From Edaphochlamys debaryana (taxonomy: Eukaryota > Chlorophyta > Chlorophyceae > Chlamydomonadales), in assembly GCA_016858145.1 (NCBI GenBank), contig JAEHOE010000039.1:868001-932000 (forward strand): a stretch of DNA of 64,000 nt, in the 5' to 3' direction. The notes under the pieces are model-generated. The model had not been told where the DNA came from. It worked only from the letters and a program-made list of their open reading frames with translations, and searched no databases. Positions 1 to 12,600 of the stretch are shown here, one piece after another. Made by a program: the position numbers and the translations under genes. The first letter of the stretch is position 1, and each line of letters starts with the position of its first letter.

Positions 1-3000
1 GCCGCGGACCTTGGCGGCTCCCGACCCGAGCCGTGGGAGGAGGGCCTTCTGCGGGGCATGCTGGAGGTCATGCACGAGCGGGGCGTGCGGGCGCGCAAGC
101 TGCCCAGGGACGCGCAGGCGCTGGGGGCGGCCTTCGCGCTGCTGACGGACGGCCGCGAGGGCGTGGCGCTGCTGAGGGACGTGGCGGCCAGCCTGAGCAG
201 GGAGTACAGACAGGTGGGGAGGGGAGGGGAGGGTGAGGGAGTGAAGGCAGGGGCAGGCTTGCCTGAGCCACAGACGGGGCCCCATCTCACGTTGCACCCT
301 TCGAGTATGCCTGCTCGTGTGTGGCATGCCCTGACGCGCAGGTGGTGCGCGCCATGAGGAAGAAGGCCATCGCTGGCTCCAGCGGCAACGGAGGCGGAGA
401 CCGGGGAGGAGGCTACGAGCGCGGGCGGTACAGCCGAGACGGCGGCGGTGCAGGCGGCGAGGGCGAGGAGGCGGTGCTCCGGGTGACCGACATCAGGGAC
501 GTGCTTCAGGACACGCTGCCTGAGGTGAGGGTGAAGGCCAGGGCTCCAGGGAGGTACGGGCGCGATCAAGGGACCGGATTCGGCGAAGGCCTCCCCTGAC
601 GTCAATCCCCACCTGATTCCCCTCACACCCTCCTTCCGCCCAGGTCATGAGCGCCGCTGACTCCGCCATGGCCGTGCTGCTGTACCTGCTGTACCAGTGC
701 CCGCACTGCCTGGCCAAGGCGTCGGGGTCCGCGGTGACGCTCGGGTGGAAGGACGTGTTCAAGGTAAGGGTTGGGGTTCGGCACGGGCTGTCAGACACCA
801 TGGCTTTGATCGCACGGTCACTGGTTCCACTTCACACGGTGCAGTTTGCTCTACGCTAAGCCTCCTGCATCCTCTCCCGCAGGCCCTGCGCGCCGTCAAG
901 TGCCGTCACCCCGACGGCACCTCCCGCGTGGGCGTGTGGGATGCGGAGGAGCTGGTGCGCCGCGCCTCGCGCCGCTCCTCCCGCTCATCCAGCCCTTCCT
1001 CAGAGGACGACCGGCGCAAGTCCAGCTCGGGCCGCCGCCGCTCCACGGGCGGGCGTGACAGGGAGCGCGACCGGGACCGCAGTGACCGGGACCGCGACCG
1101 CAGCGACAGGGACCGGGACAGGGACCGGGACCGGCACTACGACCGAGACAGGGACAGGGATCGGAGGCGCTCTGGGTCAGGCCGGGACCATTACCACCAC
1201 CGCTCACGCTCCCGGGACTCGTACGATTACGACCGGTACGACGACCGCGGGTACGACCGGTACGGCTCACCTGGCCGCCGCTCCGCATCTCCTTACGGCC
1301 GCGTCAGCAGCAGCGGGTACGGCTACGGAGGCGGCTACATGCCCCCCGGTGCCATGGCGCACATGGGCCGCATGGGGCCGGGCTCGGCCTTCGGGCAGCA
1401 GATGCCGTACGACCTATCTGACCAGGAGGCCATGGCGGCCATGGCGGCGGCCGGGGGCATGATGGACCCTGCGGCGGCCGCAGCGCTGCAGCGGGCTGCG
1501 GCGGCCGGCATCAACCGCACGCTGACCTACCGCACCGCTGCCGCCGCCATCTCCCCCGGGGAGGACCCCGCGCTGGTGGCCGTAAAGCGGCGCATGGCGG
1601 GGGACCTGCGCATGTCCAAGACCCTGGCCGCCAGCCCCTCGGCGCGCCGCCTCAACCTGTCCCTGCGCGAGCTGGCGCGGCGCAAGGTGCACCCCGAGCG
1701 GCGCGTGGTGCCGCTGGAGCCGTACGCGGGCCCCGACGGCAAGCAGTACACTCAAGACCCCGCCACGGGGCTGGTGTACTTTCCCAGCCAGAACCCCGAG
1801 GAGTACCCCGAGCTGGCGGGCAAGCTGAGGGCCAGCGGCGAGCTGGCGCTGGGCGGAGGAACCTCGGCGCCGCTGCAGGTGGGCTGCAGGGCGGCAGGGC
1901 GGCCAGGGCGTGCTCATGTCTCCTGCATGGCGCCCTCCTGACTCTCCCTCCTCCCGCACCGCCCACAACCCCTCCCTCCCCTCTCTCGCCTCCCCCCCTT
2001 GCAGTCCGTGTTCAACTCTCTCCGCACGCTGGACGAGAGCGTGCTGGTGCAGCTGTTCAAGGCCTACGACACCAACGGCAACGGCACGCTGGAGCTCAAG
2101 GAGCTCATGGCGCTGCTGAGGGACGTGGCGGGGCTGCCGTACGCGGAGGCGGGGCTGGTGCAGGTGCGGGGCAGCGGGGGCGGGGCGGGGCGGCGCACGG
2201 CACTGCAGCTGGGGTGGACGGTTGGGGTCAGTTGCGGGTTGGCACTTGGTAACGTCGCTCTCCTTCCCCCTCTGCAATCACTCCCTTGCAGGCCCTCCTG
2301 GACGTGGACCTGAGCAACACGCTGACGCTGCGCGAGTGGGTGGAGGGCATCCGCGCCTCCACGGACGTGCTGGACGCAGCCACGGCCGCCTTCGGGGCCG
2401 CCAGCCTGGGGGGCACGGGCGGCGGTGGGGCCAGCAAGGCGCAGCGGGCGGCGCTCACGGTGCTGGCGGCGGTCAGCGTACAGGTGGGGCTGGGGCGAGG
2501 AGGTCATGCGCTTCGGTCAGCAAGGTAGCTGACTTGTGATGCGTGTCTCTTGTGTATTGGTCATCCGACCATGTGTCACGCCCTGGGACCCTCAGGTGGC
2601 TGCGGACCTGGACGTGTTCTGGGCGGCCTACGCCCGGGCGGACAAGGACGGGTGAGGTCACTGGGGTGCGGCGGGGTCGTGCCCGGTGGCTTCTTGTGTA
2701 GCTTAACCCTGCCAGCGCCCCTCCCTCAGGCCCTCGTGCTTCCGGCTTGTTGCACAGCTCGCGCCCTTTCCACCTGTCCTTCCCACACCCTCAACCCCGC
2801 ACCCGCATCCCCCCTCACAGCAACGGCTATCTGGACGTTGCCGAGCTGGCCCGGTTCTTCAAGGACCTGTTCCGGGACATGCCGCCCTACGACCTGCGCC
2901 TGCTGGTGGCGCACTGCTTCACGGCTGACATGGAGAAGGACGGCATGGTGCGGCCGGATGAGCTGCTGCAGCACCTCAGGTGGGGAGCGAGGCAGGGGGA

Positions 3001-6000
3001 GGGGGAGGGACGTAGGGTCCCGGAGCGGTGGTGGTGGTGAAGGGGGGCGGGCGGGGGTCGTTCAGGCCTGTGCAGCCACTCTCCCGTTGCCCATTACTTA
3101 CCGGCGCGGTGGTGGTGTCCCTGCCGTGCGCCTCCCTTCAGGGCCATCCCGCTCAAGGCGCCCAACGGCATCACGCACCGCACCGGCTTCCGCCTGCCCA
3201 CCGCCGCGGGCGGGCGGTCGGGGCTGATGGACTCCATCCCCATGGCCAACCGCAACGCCCGCCTGCAGTACAACAGGGTACTGTCGGTGAGGCCACCTGC
3301 GCGGGGGGCATCTCAGCCCGTGAGCTCTTTCTATGTGGTGAAATGGCTCACATTGACGCCCCATCCCCCTCCTCGCCAGGTTGATGTGCCGGACACCATG
3401 TCCGCCTTCAACGAGTCCCTCTCCGCCAAGCTGCCTGCGGGCGCGGCCTTCCCGGCGCACCCCGCCTCTCCGCACGGCGCCGCCAGCGTGCTGTCGTACG
3501 GCGGCATGCCCACCACCCCCGCGCTGGCCGCCGCTGGCCTTGCCCCCGGGGGGCTGCCCTACGTGCCGGTCCCCGTGCCCATGCCCATGCCGATGCCCAT
3601 GATGGGTGCCGGCGGGGCCCCGGGCGGCCCCGGCTCCGTCATGGGCTACCTGCTGCCGTACCACCAGGACATGTACCAGGCCCTGTACGACAGGCTGGTG
3701 AGATGGGGAGCTAGCCCAGGAAGTTCCGGAGGCATGCACGTTTACGCAGTCCCACAAACCCTTGAAGCAATGTGCACGCCGCCCTCTGAGCCCACCTTTG
3801 CTGTTACCCCGCCCCCCCAGGCGCCCCGTTCCTCGGCGCCCTCCGTTGCCTCGCGCCACACGCGGCGCGCCTCCGAGGGCGCTGGCAGCATGCCCCCGGG
3901 CAGCGGCAGCGACCCCAACACGCCCCTCTCCAGCGACGACGAGCGGGCGCTGGCCCCCCGGGAGGCCTACCCGGAGCTCGCCCCCCACAGCCACCGCTCC
4001 TCCGGCCGCCGCCGCAGCAGCCAGTCGGGCGCCCCGCAGCCCTACGCCCGCCGGAGCAGCCGCTCCGGCGCGTACGGCTACCCGCAGCAGCCAGGCATGC
4101 AGTACGATACGTACGGCAATGAGATGCCGTACGACCCGCAGCAGCAGCAGCCCTACCAGGGCGCTGCACCCTCCACGGGCGGCTGCGGCTACGGCACCCT
4201 GATTGAGCTGCAGCGCGTGCTTGGCGGCTCGCCAGCGGTGAGCGGATGTGGGCGGGGTGTTGGCCTGCCATGGTGGCCACGGTGGGGCCGGCGCTCTCAG
4301 TGTTTGCCTGATTTTAGCTGAGGTGCCCCAATGCCTGCTTCCCTCCTCCAGGCCCTGCGGTCCAACTTCATGGCATTCGCGCGCAAGGTCGCCTCTACGG
4401 CGCAGCGGCCCTCCTACACGGGCGTGGGCGCTGCTGGGCGGCCCGCCTACAACACGGGCGGCTTCACCTACGTGGTGCCCCGCCAGGCACTGGGGCAGGT
4501 GAGGCAGGGGCGCTGCTCGCCAGCGTTGGGTCGTGCCCAGTATGCGACTCCCTCTTCATGACGCGCCCTTCTGTCCTCTCCACCATCTCCCTCCTACAGC
4601 TGCTGTCCCGGGCCTACCCCGGCCTGCGTGACTCAGAGCTGCGCTACGCCGTCGACCTGCTGGGCGCCTGCCTGCCGTACAACACGGCGTCGTACACGGA
4701 GGAGGACCTGGCGGCGGGGCTGCGGCAGGGCGCCGCCGTCGAGCGGGCGGTGGGCGAGCGGCGGCTGCCCGGGGACGTGGCGGCTCTGGCTGCCCGCCTG
4801 GCGGACGACATCCTGGGCAACGAGGCGTTCACACGGTGAGGGCACACCCGGAGGCGTGATGTAGATTGAGCCAGGCAGTAACACCCTTCTTGCCGTGCTC
4901 ACTGTCGCCCTAGTGCCTGCCCCGCCCTCAGCTCGGCGTTCCGGGACTTCGACCGCTACCGGCGCGGCTCGCTGCCGCTGCCCGAGGCGCTGCGGCTGCT
5001 GGGGCGCCTGGCCACGCTGCCGCCGCACGCGCACGCCTGGCTCATGGCGGGGCTGGCGGAGGTGGCCATGCGGGAGATGCAGGTGGGGCCGGGGGGGAAG
5101 GGGGCGAGGGGGAGGTCTGCAGGTAAAGGTCACAGCGGGGCGCAACATGTCACGGCATCAAGGTCTGCGTGTGCCCTCGGGCTGCACGCGTGTGCAGTAG
5201 CTCATTCAAAGCTTTCCGTTCCCTGATTGATTCGACCCGCACAGGGCGCTGGGGACATGACCTACACGGAGCTGGGCAATGCGCTGATGCAGCTCTCCAG
5301 GGCGGCACCCGCACCGCAGCACATGGGTGGGGCGTCCGGCGGCATGGGTGCGCCTCCACCCTACGGAGACCCCTACGGTCCGCCTCCGACCATGGATCCC
5401 TCCGGCTACCCTTACCCGCCTGGGGCGCCGTACGGCCCGCAGCAGCCGTACGGCCCTCAGGGGCAGCAGCCGTATGGGCAGCAGCAGCAGCCCTACGGCC
5501 CCCCACAGCCCTACGGAGCGCAAGGCCCTATGTCCCCTGGAGGTTCCATGGCAGCGGGCTACCAGGACCCCCGCTACCCGAACGCCTCACCGCCTGGGTC
5601 CCCAGGGCCCTACGACCCGCGCTATGGCGGCCCGCCCCAACGCCAGTCGTACAGTGGCGGACCTGCGCGCCAGTCGTACAGCGGCGGCCCCTCAGGCTAT
5701 GGCCCCCAGCAGCCTTATGGCGGCCCCCAGCAGCCCTACAGCAGCCCCACGCACCCAGGCCCATACGCCAACGCTGCGCCGCCGTACGGCCATACCCAGG
5801 CAGGGCCGTACGGCGCTGACCCCTACGGCCAGCGGAGCCCCTACGGCAGCCCTCCGGGCAGCCCGGGGGCTGGGGCCTACGGCGGTGGCGCCTACGGCCC
5901 TGGCGCCCCGGCCTACTCCCCCCGCACCAGCGACCCCGGCTACATGCCCCCGGGCGGCCCCAGCATGGGCCAGGCCTACTACATGTGGACGCAGGAGAAC

Positions 6001-7685
6001 CGGCACGCGGTGGTGCAGAAGTGGGTGCAGGGGCTGGACGGTCCTAGGAAGGATACTTGTGGAATGTAGTATTCATGGGTGATGGGCCCCTTCTCCCGCC
6101 TCGCCCGCGCAGGCACCTGTCGTCGCTGCTCAAAGGGCGTGCAACGGAGATGGAGGCGCAGGGCACTGCCCTGGCGCGGGAGGCCGCGGCCGCGACCAAG
6201 GTGCTCGACCTGTCCAACGCCCTCCTGCAGGTGAGCGGGAGGGGCGTGGTTGGGCCCTCCTCAGGCTACGGAAAGCTGCAGAGCGCTGTCCATCCTCAAC
6301 CTCGCAACCCAACCCCCGCCCGCCCTCTTTCCCCCGTGTCCCCTCCCCAGACCGAGACCGCCCAGCGGGACGTGCTGGCGCTCATCCAGGGCTACACCTC
6401 GGCGGGGGCTCCCCCCGTGAGCGTGCAGGACATGGTGGCGCGCATCGGCACGGCCCTGGGGGAGGCGCTGCAGCTGGCCAGGAGTACGGCGCAGGGAGGT
6501 GGCATGCTGGCGGTGAGGGGGCGGGGGGCAGCTCTGTCGGGAGGACAGGCGGGCTACGGCACAACCTTTCTCCATGTGTTCACGCCCACAGCTAGCTGAG
6601 CAGCGCCCCCTTCCTCTCCTCTGCATCCCCGCTGCGCAGCCGCCCGGCCCCCCTCCCGCGGACTTCGAGTCACTGCTCGACGCACTGACCAACGCCCGCT
6701 GGGTGAGCGGCCAGCCCGTGAGCGTGGACACGCTGCGGGCGGCCCTGGCGCTGCGGAGGGACGCCTTCGCGCTGCGGCGGGCGCACGCGGGGTCCATGAT
6801 GGAGCTGGAGCGGCAGAAGCAGTGAGCGGGGGGAGGGTGTGGCAGAGGGGGGAGTACGAGTAGCAGAGTGCGGTTAGAGTAGGGGCAGCTCTGGGCTGGA
6901 CCTTGGCCTGAACATCCTGTACCTCCCTCCCCTCCCGTCCTTCGCAGGGGCCTGCAGCTGGCCAGCCAGGAGGCCTCCCAGGCCATGGCCATCCAGATGC
7001 AGCTGCTGCAGGTGGGGCGGAGGGGGGCGACGGAGCACAGGCCAACAGTCTGCTCAAGATGACTCGCTTTGTAATGGCTCCCAGTCCCGCCTGCCATGAA
7101 TCCTCTCCCCCGACCCCTGCCCCGCCTCCCCCCCCCCCCGACCCCCCCCAGTCCCAGTTGCAGCGCCAGGCCCAGGAGCTACAGCAGCGCCTGGTGTGGG
7201 AGGCGCAGGCGCTGGCGGCATCCGCAGCGGCCAACGCGGGCGGAGCGGGGCCGGCCCCGGGCGCCAGCGGCAGCCTCCCGGGGCTGCTGCTGCCCCCGGC
7301 CCACGCGGGCTCCGCAGTGCTGGTGGGCGCGGACGCAGCCAGCCGGGCCGCCGCCAATGCCGCAGCGCTGGGCGGCGCGGGCATGGTGGGGGCGGCCGGG
7401 TCGCTGCTGCCCCTGGGCTCCGCTGCCGCAGCGCCCTACGCTGCCGCCATGGGCCTGGGCTCGGGCTCGCCGCTCAGCAGCCCCCCGCGCATGGTGCTGT
7501 CGCCCCGCACCTGGCAGATGGAGCCAGCGGGGGCGGGGATGGGTGCAGGCACGCTGGTGGGCATGGCGGGGTCGCCTGGGCGCATGGTCTCCGCAGGGGG
7601 GGCAGCCCAAGCGTACAGCCCGGGGATGCTGCCACCCGGTAGCCCCGGAGCGGCAGCCGTGTATCCCGCGCCGGCGCGGGACTGA
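1..7685 (+). CDS. Large EF-hand protein with RD/RS-rich, PYG-rich and coiled-coil segments (5' end missing)
   Basis: Twenty exons can be joined in one frame: 1-213, 342-524, 644-763, 883-1878, 2005-2163, 2292-2483, 2596-2651, 2821-2979, 3142-3286, 3380-3697, 3821-4237, 4352-4498, 4600-4835, 4932-5082, 5245-6020, 6113-6230, 6351-6512, 6640-6821, 6948-7011, 7152-7685 (TGA). This gives about 1,775 residues; the first exon is open to the window edge. Exon 4 encodes an Arg/Asp dipeptide run (about 1055-1165) and RS dipeptides. EF-hand loops: DTNGNGTLELKE (~2069) and DKDGNGYLDVAE (exon 7/8 junction) are canonical, DMEKDGMVRPDE (~2928) is acceptable, DVDLSNTLTLRE (~2301) and DFDRYRRGSLPL (~4947) are degenerate. 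Exon 15 is rich in PYG and PQQ. Exons 18-20 form a Gln/Leu-rich coiled coil (ELERQKQ...LQRQAQELQQRL). Calcium binding is well supported; the RD/RS tract might suggest a nuclear or RNA-related role, which is inference. The donor of exon 15 is uncertain: 6021 (gtgggt) and 6066 (gtagta) both keep the frame. Confidence 0.85.
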
Positions 7686-7917
7686 GATAGGGAGCGAAGG
7701 GTGACGCATCCGTGGACCCCGACTGCCGGGCTGCCCTTGTGAAACAGCTTCGTGCGTGGAACATCCCTGTATGTATGGGTGGAAGTCTTTATGAGGGCGT
7801 GCGCGTAGTAAAAGTGTGACTGACTGACGTGATAAGAGGGCATCTACCACTGGGCAAGTGCAGGGGCTGGCATGATAACCGTATGACCGGACGGGCAGGA
7901 AACCGTGTACGGTAACA

Positions 7918-7922
7918 TGTAA
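7918..7922 (+). terminator. Polyadenylation signal TGTAA for the EF-hand gene
   Basis: TGTAA, the usual volvocine green-algal poly(A) motif, lies 233 nt after the TGA at 7683-7685. No other candidate is closer. Confidence 0.55.
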
Positions 7923-8144
7923 CACCGCAGCGCAACGTCAGGAGTCCGTGTGCCTTCACATGGGCAGGTGGTGGTCCATCTCGCCATTGCGGGGAGGGAC
8001 CTGTCACTTTGGCGATTGGTGTCATTGATCACACTAGGTCAATAGCTCTCAGGTGGGACAAGGCGTGGCGCACACCGGCACACGCACCAAACCAAACCGT
8101 TGGGCATACACGTCGTCCTCACCCCTGGATTCCCGCTTTCGCAG

Positions 8145-8453
8145 CGACGACCACTGCTGCCTCCGGCCCTGCCCCTGGTGCCTCCTCGAGTCAACCAGTC
8201 CCGCCCTCTGCCGGGGAGCGCTTCAAGACCCGCCTGTGCACCACCTGGATGGAGCACCACAGGCTCCTGCCCCTATGGCGCCCGCTGCCACTTCGCCCAC
8301 GGAGCGGAGGACGCCGGGAGCAGCGTACGCGTACCCGCCGCTGCACCCATCGCCAGCCCTCAGGCCGCCTCTGGAGGCCCATTCTGTGCCACTGTGTGCG
8401 CGCAGAGGTGCACTTGCTACACGGCACCCGCACCAGGGACAGGGGGGGCCTGA
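8145..8453 (+). pseudogene. Frameshifted CCCH zinc-finger exon remnant
   Basis: A good acceptor (tttcgcag, ending 8144) opens a reading frame ending GERFKTRLCTTWM at 8251. The next coding stretch, TGSCPYGARCHFAHG, is in another frame from 8253. Together they match a tristetraprolin-type C-x8-C-x5-C-x3-H finger, where the family normally has about one codon between CTTWM and TGSC. Here there are about four extra bases, so the finger is split by a frameshift. The downstream frame runs to a TGA at 8451-8453. No start codon, second finger or intact continuation is visible. Most likely this is a duplicated and decayed exon; an unseen spliced form or a sequence error are alternatives. Confidence 0.5.
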
Positions 8454-8468
8454 TGGGAGCGGGAGCGA

Positions 8469-8552
8469 GGAGTTATGCGATGAGGGAGAGTAGTCGTGTA
8501 GTGAGGAAGTGGAGTCATGCGATGAGGGGGAGGAGTCGTGTGGTGAGGGGCA
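8469..8552. repeat. 42-bp direct repeat, two copies
   Basis: Copies at 8469-8510 and 8511-8552 share the pattern GGAGT(T/C)ATGCGATGAGGG followed by GTCGTGT(A/G)GTGAGG, with a few substitutions. Confidence 0.7.
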
Positions 8553-9435
8553 CGCAAGAGTAATTCAAACCCGTACAGGTGCTTCAGGCCTCGGCACCTA
8601 TCCTCCCAAGCAAGCTCTTTACAGATGAGGCGTGCTTACTGTCTAGGAAGATACCGCGGAGGAAGTGGAAGGACCGAGCCGGCGGATCTCGGGCTGTGGT
8701 GGTGGTGGTGGGGGGGGGAAACGGAGAAGAGGCGATTGCAAAGCGAGCGGCCAAGCTGGCCCTGCCGTCAGGGGTGCCTGCCGTCACCCTCTCGCGGCCA
8801 GTCATCACCCGCTTACCTTTGTGATGTGTGTCAGCTTGGGGCTAGGGCTAGGCGTGCCAACCCGCGCCCACACGCCCCCGCCTGCCTCCCGCTGGCCGTC
8901 TGCCCGTCTCCCCCAAAGGGATCTCGAGCGAGTCAGCTCTACTGGTGCATCATGAACCACACCGACTCCTCACCGGCCTGACACGCGGGACCAGGTGGTG
9001 GCGCGGTCGTCTACACGCTCATAGGCGTGTCAGACGGATATTGGGTGAGGGGGATTCAACCCTGGGCACGCCAGTTAAGCATGCCCTCAAAGTTCTACGC
9101 ACCAAGGCAAGTTATACTCCGTGGAGGCAATCCTCTCAAACGGTAACGACACCCCTACAGTAGGGAAGTAGGTAGGTGTGTGCACCTGTGACACTGTGGA
9201 GCCGACCCGAGCCGACCTTGATGTTCGGGCAAGCCTCGCCGCTTGGGACGTGTGCGCTACCTCTGGGTAGCTATGCTGGTCCCGCGATGCATGACTCACA
9301 GAGGTTGTCAGCCAAGCTGACATTCTTGGCCTCACCTTCGCGTGGGTTTGCGCGCGACCGTGCCCGTGCCCCGAATGACCCGCGTTAGTTGTCCCCTTCC
9401 GTTAGGCCCATGTCCACCCCGCAAATTCTTTCCTC
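8553..9435. other. Intergenic sequence without a recognisable gene
   Basis: No coding frame with splice-site support was found on either strand. There is a G-rich microrepeat at about 8696-8720 (GGT repeats then a run of G). The segment probably holds upstream regulatory sequence of the giant gene that starts at 9511. Confidence 0.5.
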
Positions 9436-9443
9436 GATAAAAG
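9436..9443 (+). promoter_or_regulatory. Candidate TATA-like element of the giant surface-protein gene
   Basis: GATAAAAG sits in a short AT-rich island about 70 nt before the ATG at 9511. If it positions transcription some 30 nt downstream, the 5' UTR would be about 40-50 nt. An ATG at 9465 opens an 8-codon upstream ORF (to TGA 9489-9491) that may or may not be in the transcript. Confidence 0.3.
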
Positions 9444-9510
9444 TTTACCATTAATTTAGCGGCGATGGAGATTAGCACAAGACTGTCGTGAGGCGCCGCG
9501 CCGCGCGGCT

Positions 9511-9607
9511 ATGAGTATGTTGCTCAAGGGTGGACTGCCGGCGGCCTGCTCATGGCGCTACCGGATGCTGCAGCTCGCGCTATTGCTGCTGTGCTGGCGG
9601 GCGTCAG
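9511..9607 (+). other. Signal-peptide exon
   Basis: ATG at 9511 begins a 32-codon exon with basic residues (SWRYR) followed by a leucine core LQLALLLLCW and RAS. Splicing to 10382 completes an Ala codon, giving RASA-Q, a classical AxA-like signal-peptidase site just before the first proline-rich linker. This fixes the start and predicts secretion. Confidence 0.75.
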
Positions 9608-12600
9608 GTGCGTTGAGGGCGGGATGGCTTGCACACATGTCAGCAATACAAGTGCGCACTCTCCGAGACCAGCTATGGTGAACTTATGTATCCTCTAGTC
9701 TTATGGTACAACTACCTTTGCGCTCAAGGCGTCGCGGCGGGCGGCAGAGGAACTGCGTGCTGGTCGCAGCTGTCACAGACGCGCGATTAAGCAAGGTAGC
9801 GCTGCATACACGCTAGAAGAACAAAAAGCGGGCGGGCCGACCGTGGGAATTGTCGGCATGGTTAACACTTGTTGGCCTTGCTCCAGGACCTGAGGTGCTG
9901 CTCATCGCATAGATGGACCTGTTAGGCTTGCGCGGCACATGGCGAGCCGATACTCGAAGCCGGGTCACACTCTGCTCCGTGGACGATGGCGCGACGCGAG
10001 GCAGCGCCGTCTGCAAAGGACGTGCCCGTGCAGGCGCACGCGTGCTAGAGCACGAGGAGGCTGAGATAGGGTCCCAACAGCTGGTTGTCAGCCTCGTGAC
10101 GCAGTGCCCACGGTTTTGGCCGCAGCGAACGGGGCTGGGGAGGGCTGGGGCGGGCTGGGCGGCTGGTAAGGGCTGGGGCAGTTTGGGCGGGGTTGAGTTC
10201 TCAAGCGGTCAATGGCCCGCCTGTTTGAGATCGGGAGCCACACATGCATATACCGGTATCGCCATGGACGTGAAGGCACGGTGGCCAGTCTTTATAGGTA
10301 CAATCCGCTGAACTAGTCCCTGAATCCCGTCCCCTCCCCTCCTGGTCCTGAACCTTGCTGGTCCCATTCACGTCACTGCAGCGCAACCGGTACCAGCCCC
10401 GCCTTCACCCCAGCTTGCGGAGCCCCCACCACGTGAGTTCGCAATGGATTGATGTGGCCTGGGGCCCCGGGCTAGGGATTGTACCGGACCTGTTCTCGGT
10501 GACCCTGTGAACCGCGGCCTGCCCACGCGCTGCGCTTTGGCCCCCTTCCCCCCCAGCCGTCAGCGTGCTGGACTTGGACCTGGTCGTGTCATGGTCAGTG
10601 GGAGGGGTGTCGTACAACGTGTCGTACAGCAACACGCCCGTGCGGGGCCTGGTGCACGGCGGAGACAACATGGACACAGGGCTGGAGGGCGAGTCCGCGG
10701 AGTGGCCCGCGGGGGGCACGCTGGACGCAGCGACGTACCATGTCTGCGTTCAGGCATGGAACCCTGAGCCGGGCCAGCGGTACAACATAACGCTGCGGGT
10801 GGTAAAGGACGGGGTGGACGCGCTGAGGTTAGCGAGGGCGGTTGTTCCCACGACAACCACCGGGGGCGACTGCTCTCCCAGCTCCCTGGACTACTATGCC
10901 TCGTACACGTACGCCGCATCGGGGTCGACCCCGGCCGGGGTAGCCCCACTGCGGTTCGTGGCGAACTGGACGCTGTTCAGCGGTGAGGGGGGGGGGGGAT
11001 CAGGGGGCAGGGAGGGGGCTTGGCGGGGGTGGGTTGGATAGGCCTGTGGGCCCTTGGCTTCACCGCACTTCCCTTGGTCCCTCTCGCAGTACCTCTGCCA
11101 CCTTCGCCCCCTCCGTCTCCACCCGAGCCACCCACCTCGCCGCCAGGTGCGAGCGATCAGGCGTGTGCGGATCTGTCCCTCGACTCGCTCCATCCCTCTC
11201 CATCCGTCTGACCTCAATGGGCCCCTGCGGTGTCTGCCCCCCGCAGCCCCTCCCATCCCGCCGGACCAGCCCATGACCGCCAGCCCCCCAGGTGGGTTGG
11301 AAGGGGCCTCCTGCGCACGTACCATGCGTGTCAGTATCCGGGTTGAAACAGTGTTGCGTACGCCTTGATGCGCTCATCAATATGCCGCAACTTGCACTGC
11401 AGAACCTCCTCGTCCTTCGCCTAAGCCACCTGTTCCGCTCCCGCCTTCACCCCAGCCTGGTGAGTAGTCCGGAACCTTCCGGAGCAGCAGGACTGCTACA
11501 TAATGCTTGGTTGCCGCGACGCTTCATCTTGCCCACGCGCACTCTGAAGTCACCTACTCTGAAAGCCGAGTCAAGTCCTCCCCTAGCGCCGTGCGCACTT
11601 ACCTCGCTATCCTGAACCTCTCCCGTCTTCCTCATCGCCCATGTAACTGAATCCGTCGAGATCCTTCGGTGCTTCCCCTTCAATTCTTACCCCTGTGCCA
11701 TGCTGGTTCGTCTTCTCAAAGGTTGTTCTGCTCATTCTTTCCGCCTACCTGTCTCGGCTGCTGCCTCCACAACCACCAGGTCCACCGCCATCCCCGCTAC
11801 CGCCCGTCCCGCCGATGCCGCCACCTTTGCCTTTGCCGCCGCTTCCTTCGCCAGGTGGGTGGCACTTGGACCCACGCAGGGCCTGGTCGGGGATCTCCTG
11901 ATGCAGCTGGTCGTTAGTCCATCGCAGGTGCTTTACGAGCTGCTGTGAGCAAGGCCTTTGTCCCATGTACGTGACATGTCATAGACATCGCTCGTGACCC
12001 TGTCGTCCCTTTCCCCCCAGCCGTCAGCGTGCTGGACTTGGACCTGGTCGTGTCATGGTCAGTGGGAGGGGTGTCGTACAACGTGTCGTACAGCAACACG
12101 CCCGTGCGGGGCCTGGTGCACGGCGGAGACAACATGGACACAGGGCTGGAGGGCGAGTCCGCGGAGTGGCCCGCGGGGGGCACGCTGGACGCAGCGACGT
12201 ACCATGTCTGCGTTCAGGCATGGAACCCTGAGCCGGGCCAGCGGTACAACATAACGCTGCGGGTGGTAAAGGACGGGGTGGACGCGCTGAGGTTAGCGAG
12301 GGCGGTTGTTCCCACGACAACCACCGGGGGCGACTGCTCTCCCAGCTCCCTGGACTACTATGCCTCGTACACGTACGCCGCATCGGGGTCGACCCCGGCC
12401 GGGGTAGCCCCACTGCGGTTCGTGGCGAACTGGACGCTGTTCAGCGGTGAGGGGGGGGGGGGATCAGGGGGCAGGGAGGGGGCTTGGCGGGGGTGGGTTG
12501 GATAGGCCTGTGGGCCCTTGGCTTCACCGCACTTCCCTTGGTCCCTCTCGCAGTACCTCTGCCACCTTCGCCCCCTCCGTCTCCACCCGAGCCACCCACC

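Noticed and set aside
697..1941. Independent 414-codon gene
   Set aside because: It includes intron sequence at both ends; only 883-1878 is exon 4 of the EF-hand gene.
1414..6599. Long minus-strand frames opposite the EF-hand gene
   Set aside because: High-GC shadow frames of low-complexity composition without splice structure; the + strand explains the region.
8009..8563. Intact 184-codon CCCH protein
   Set aside because: The frame leaves the zinc finger after the first Cys; the remaining ligands are in another frame.
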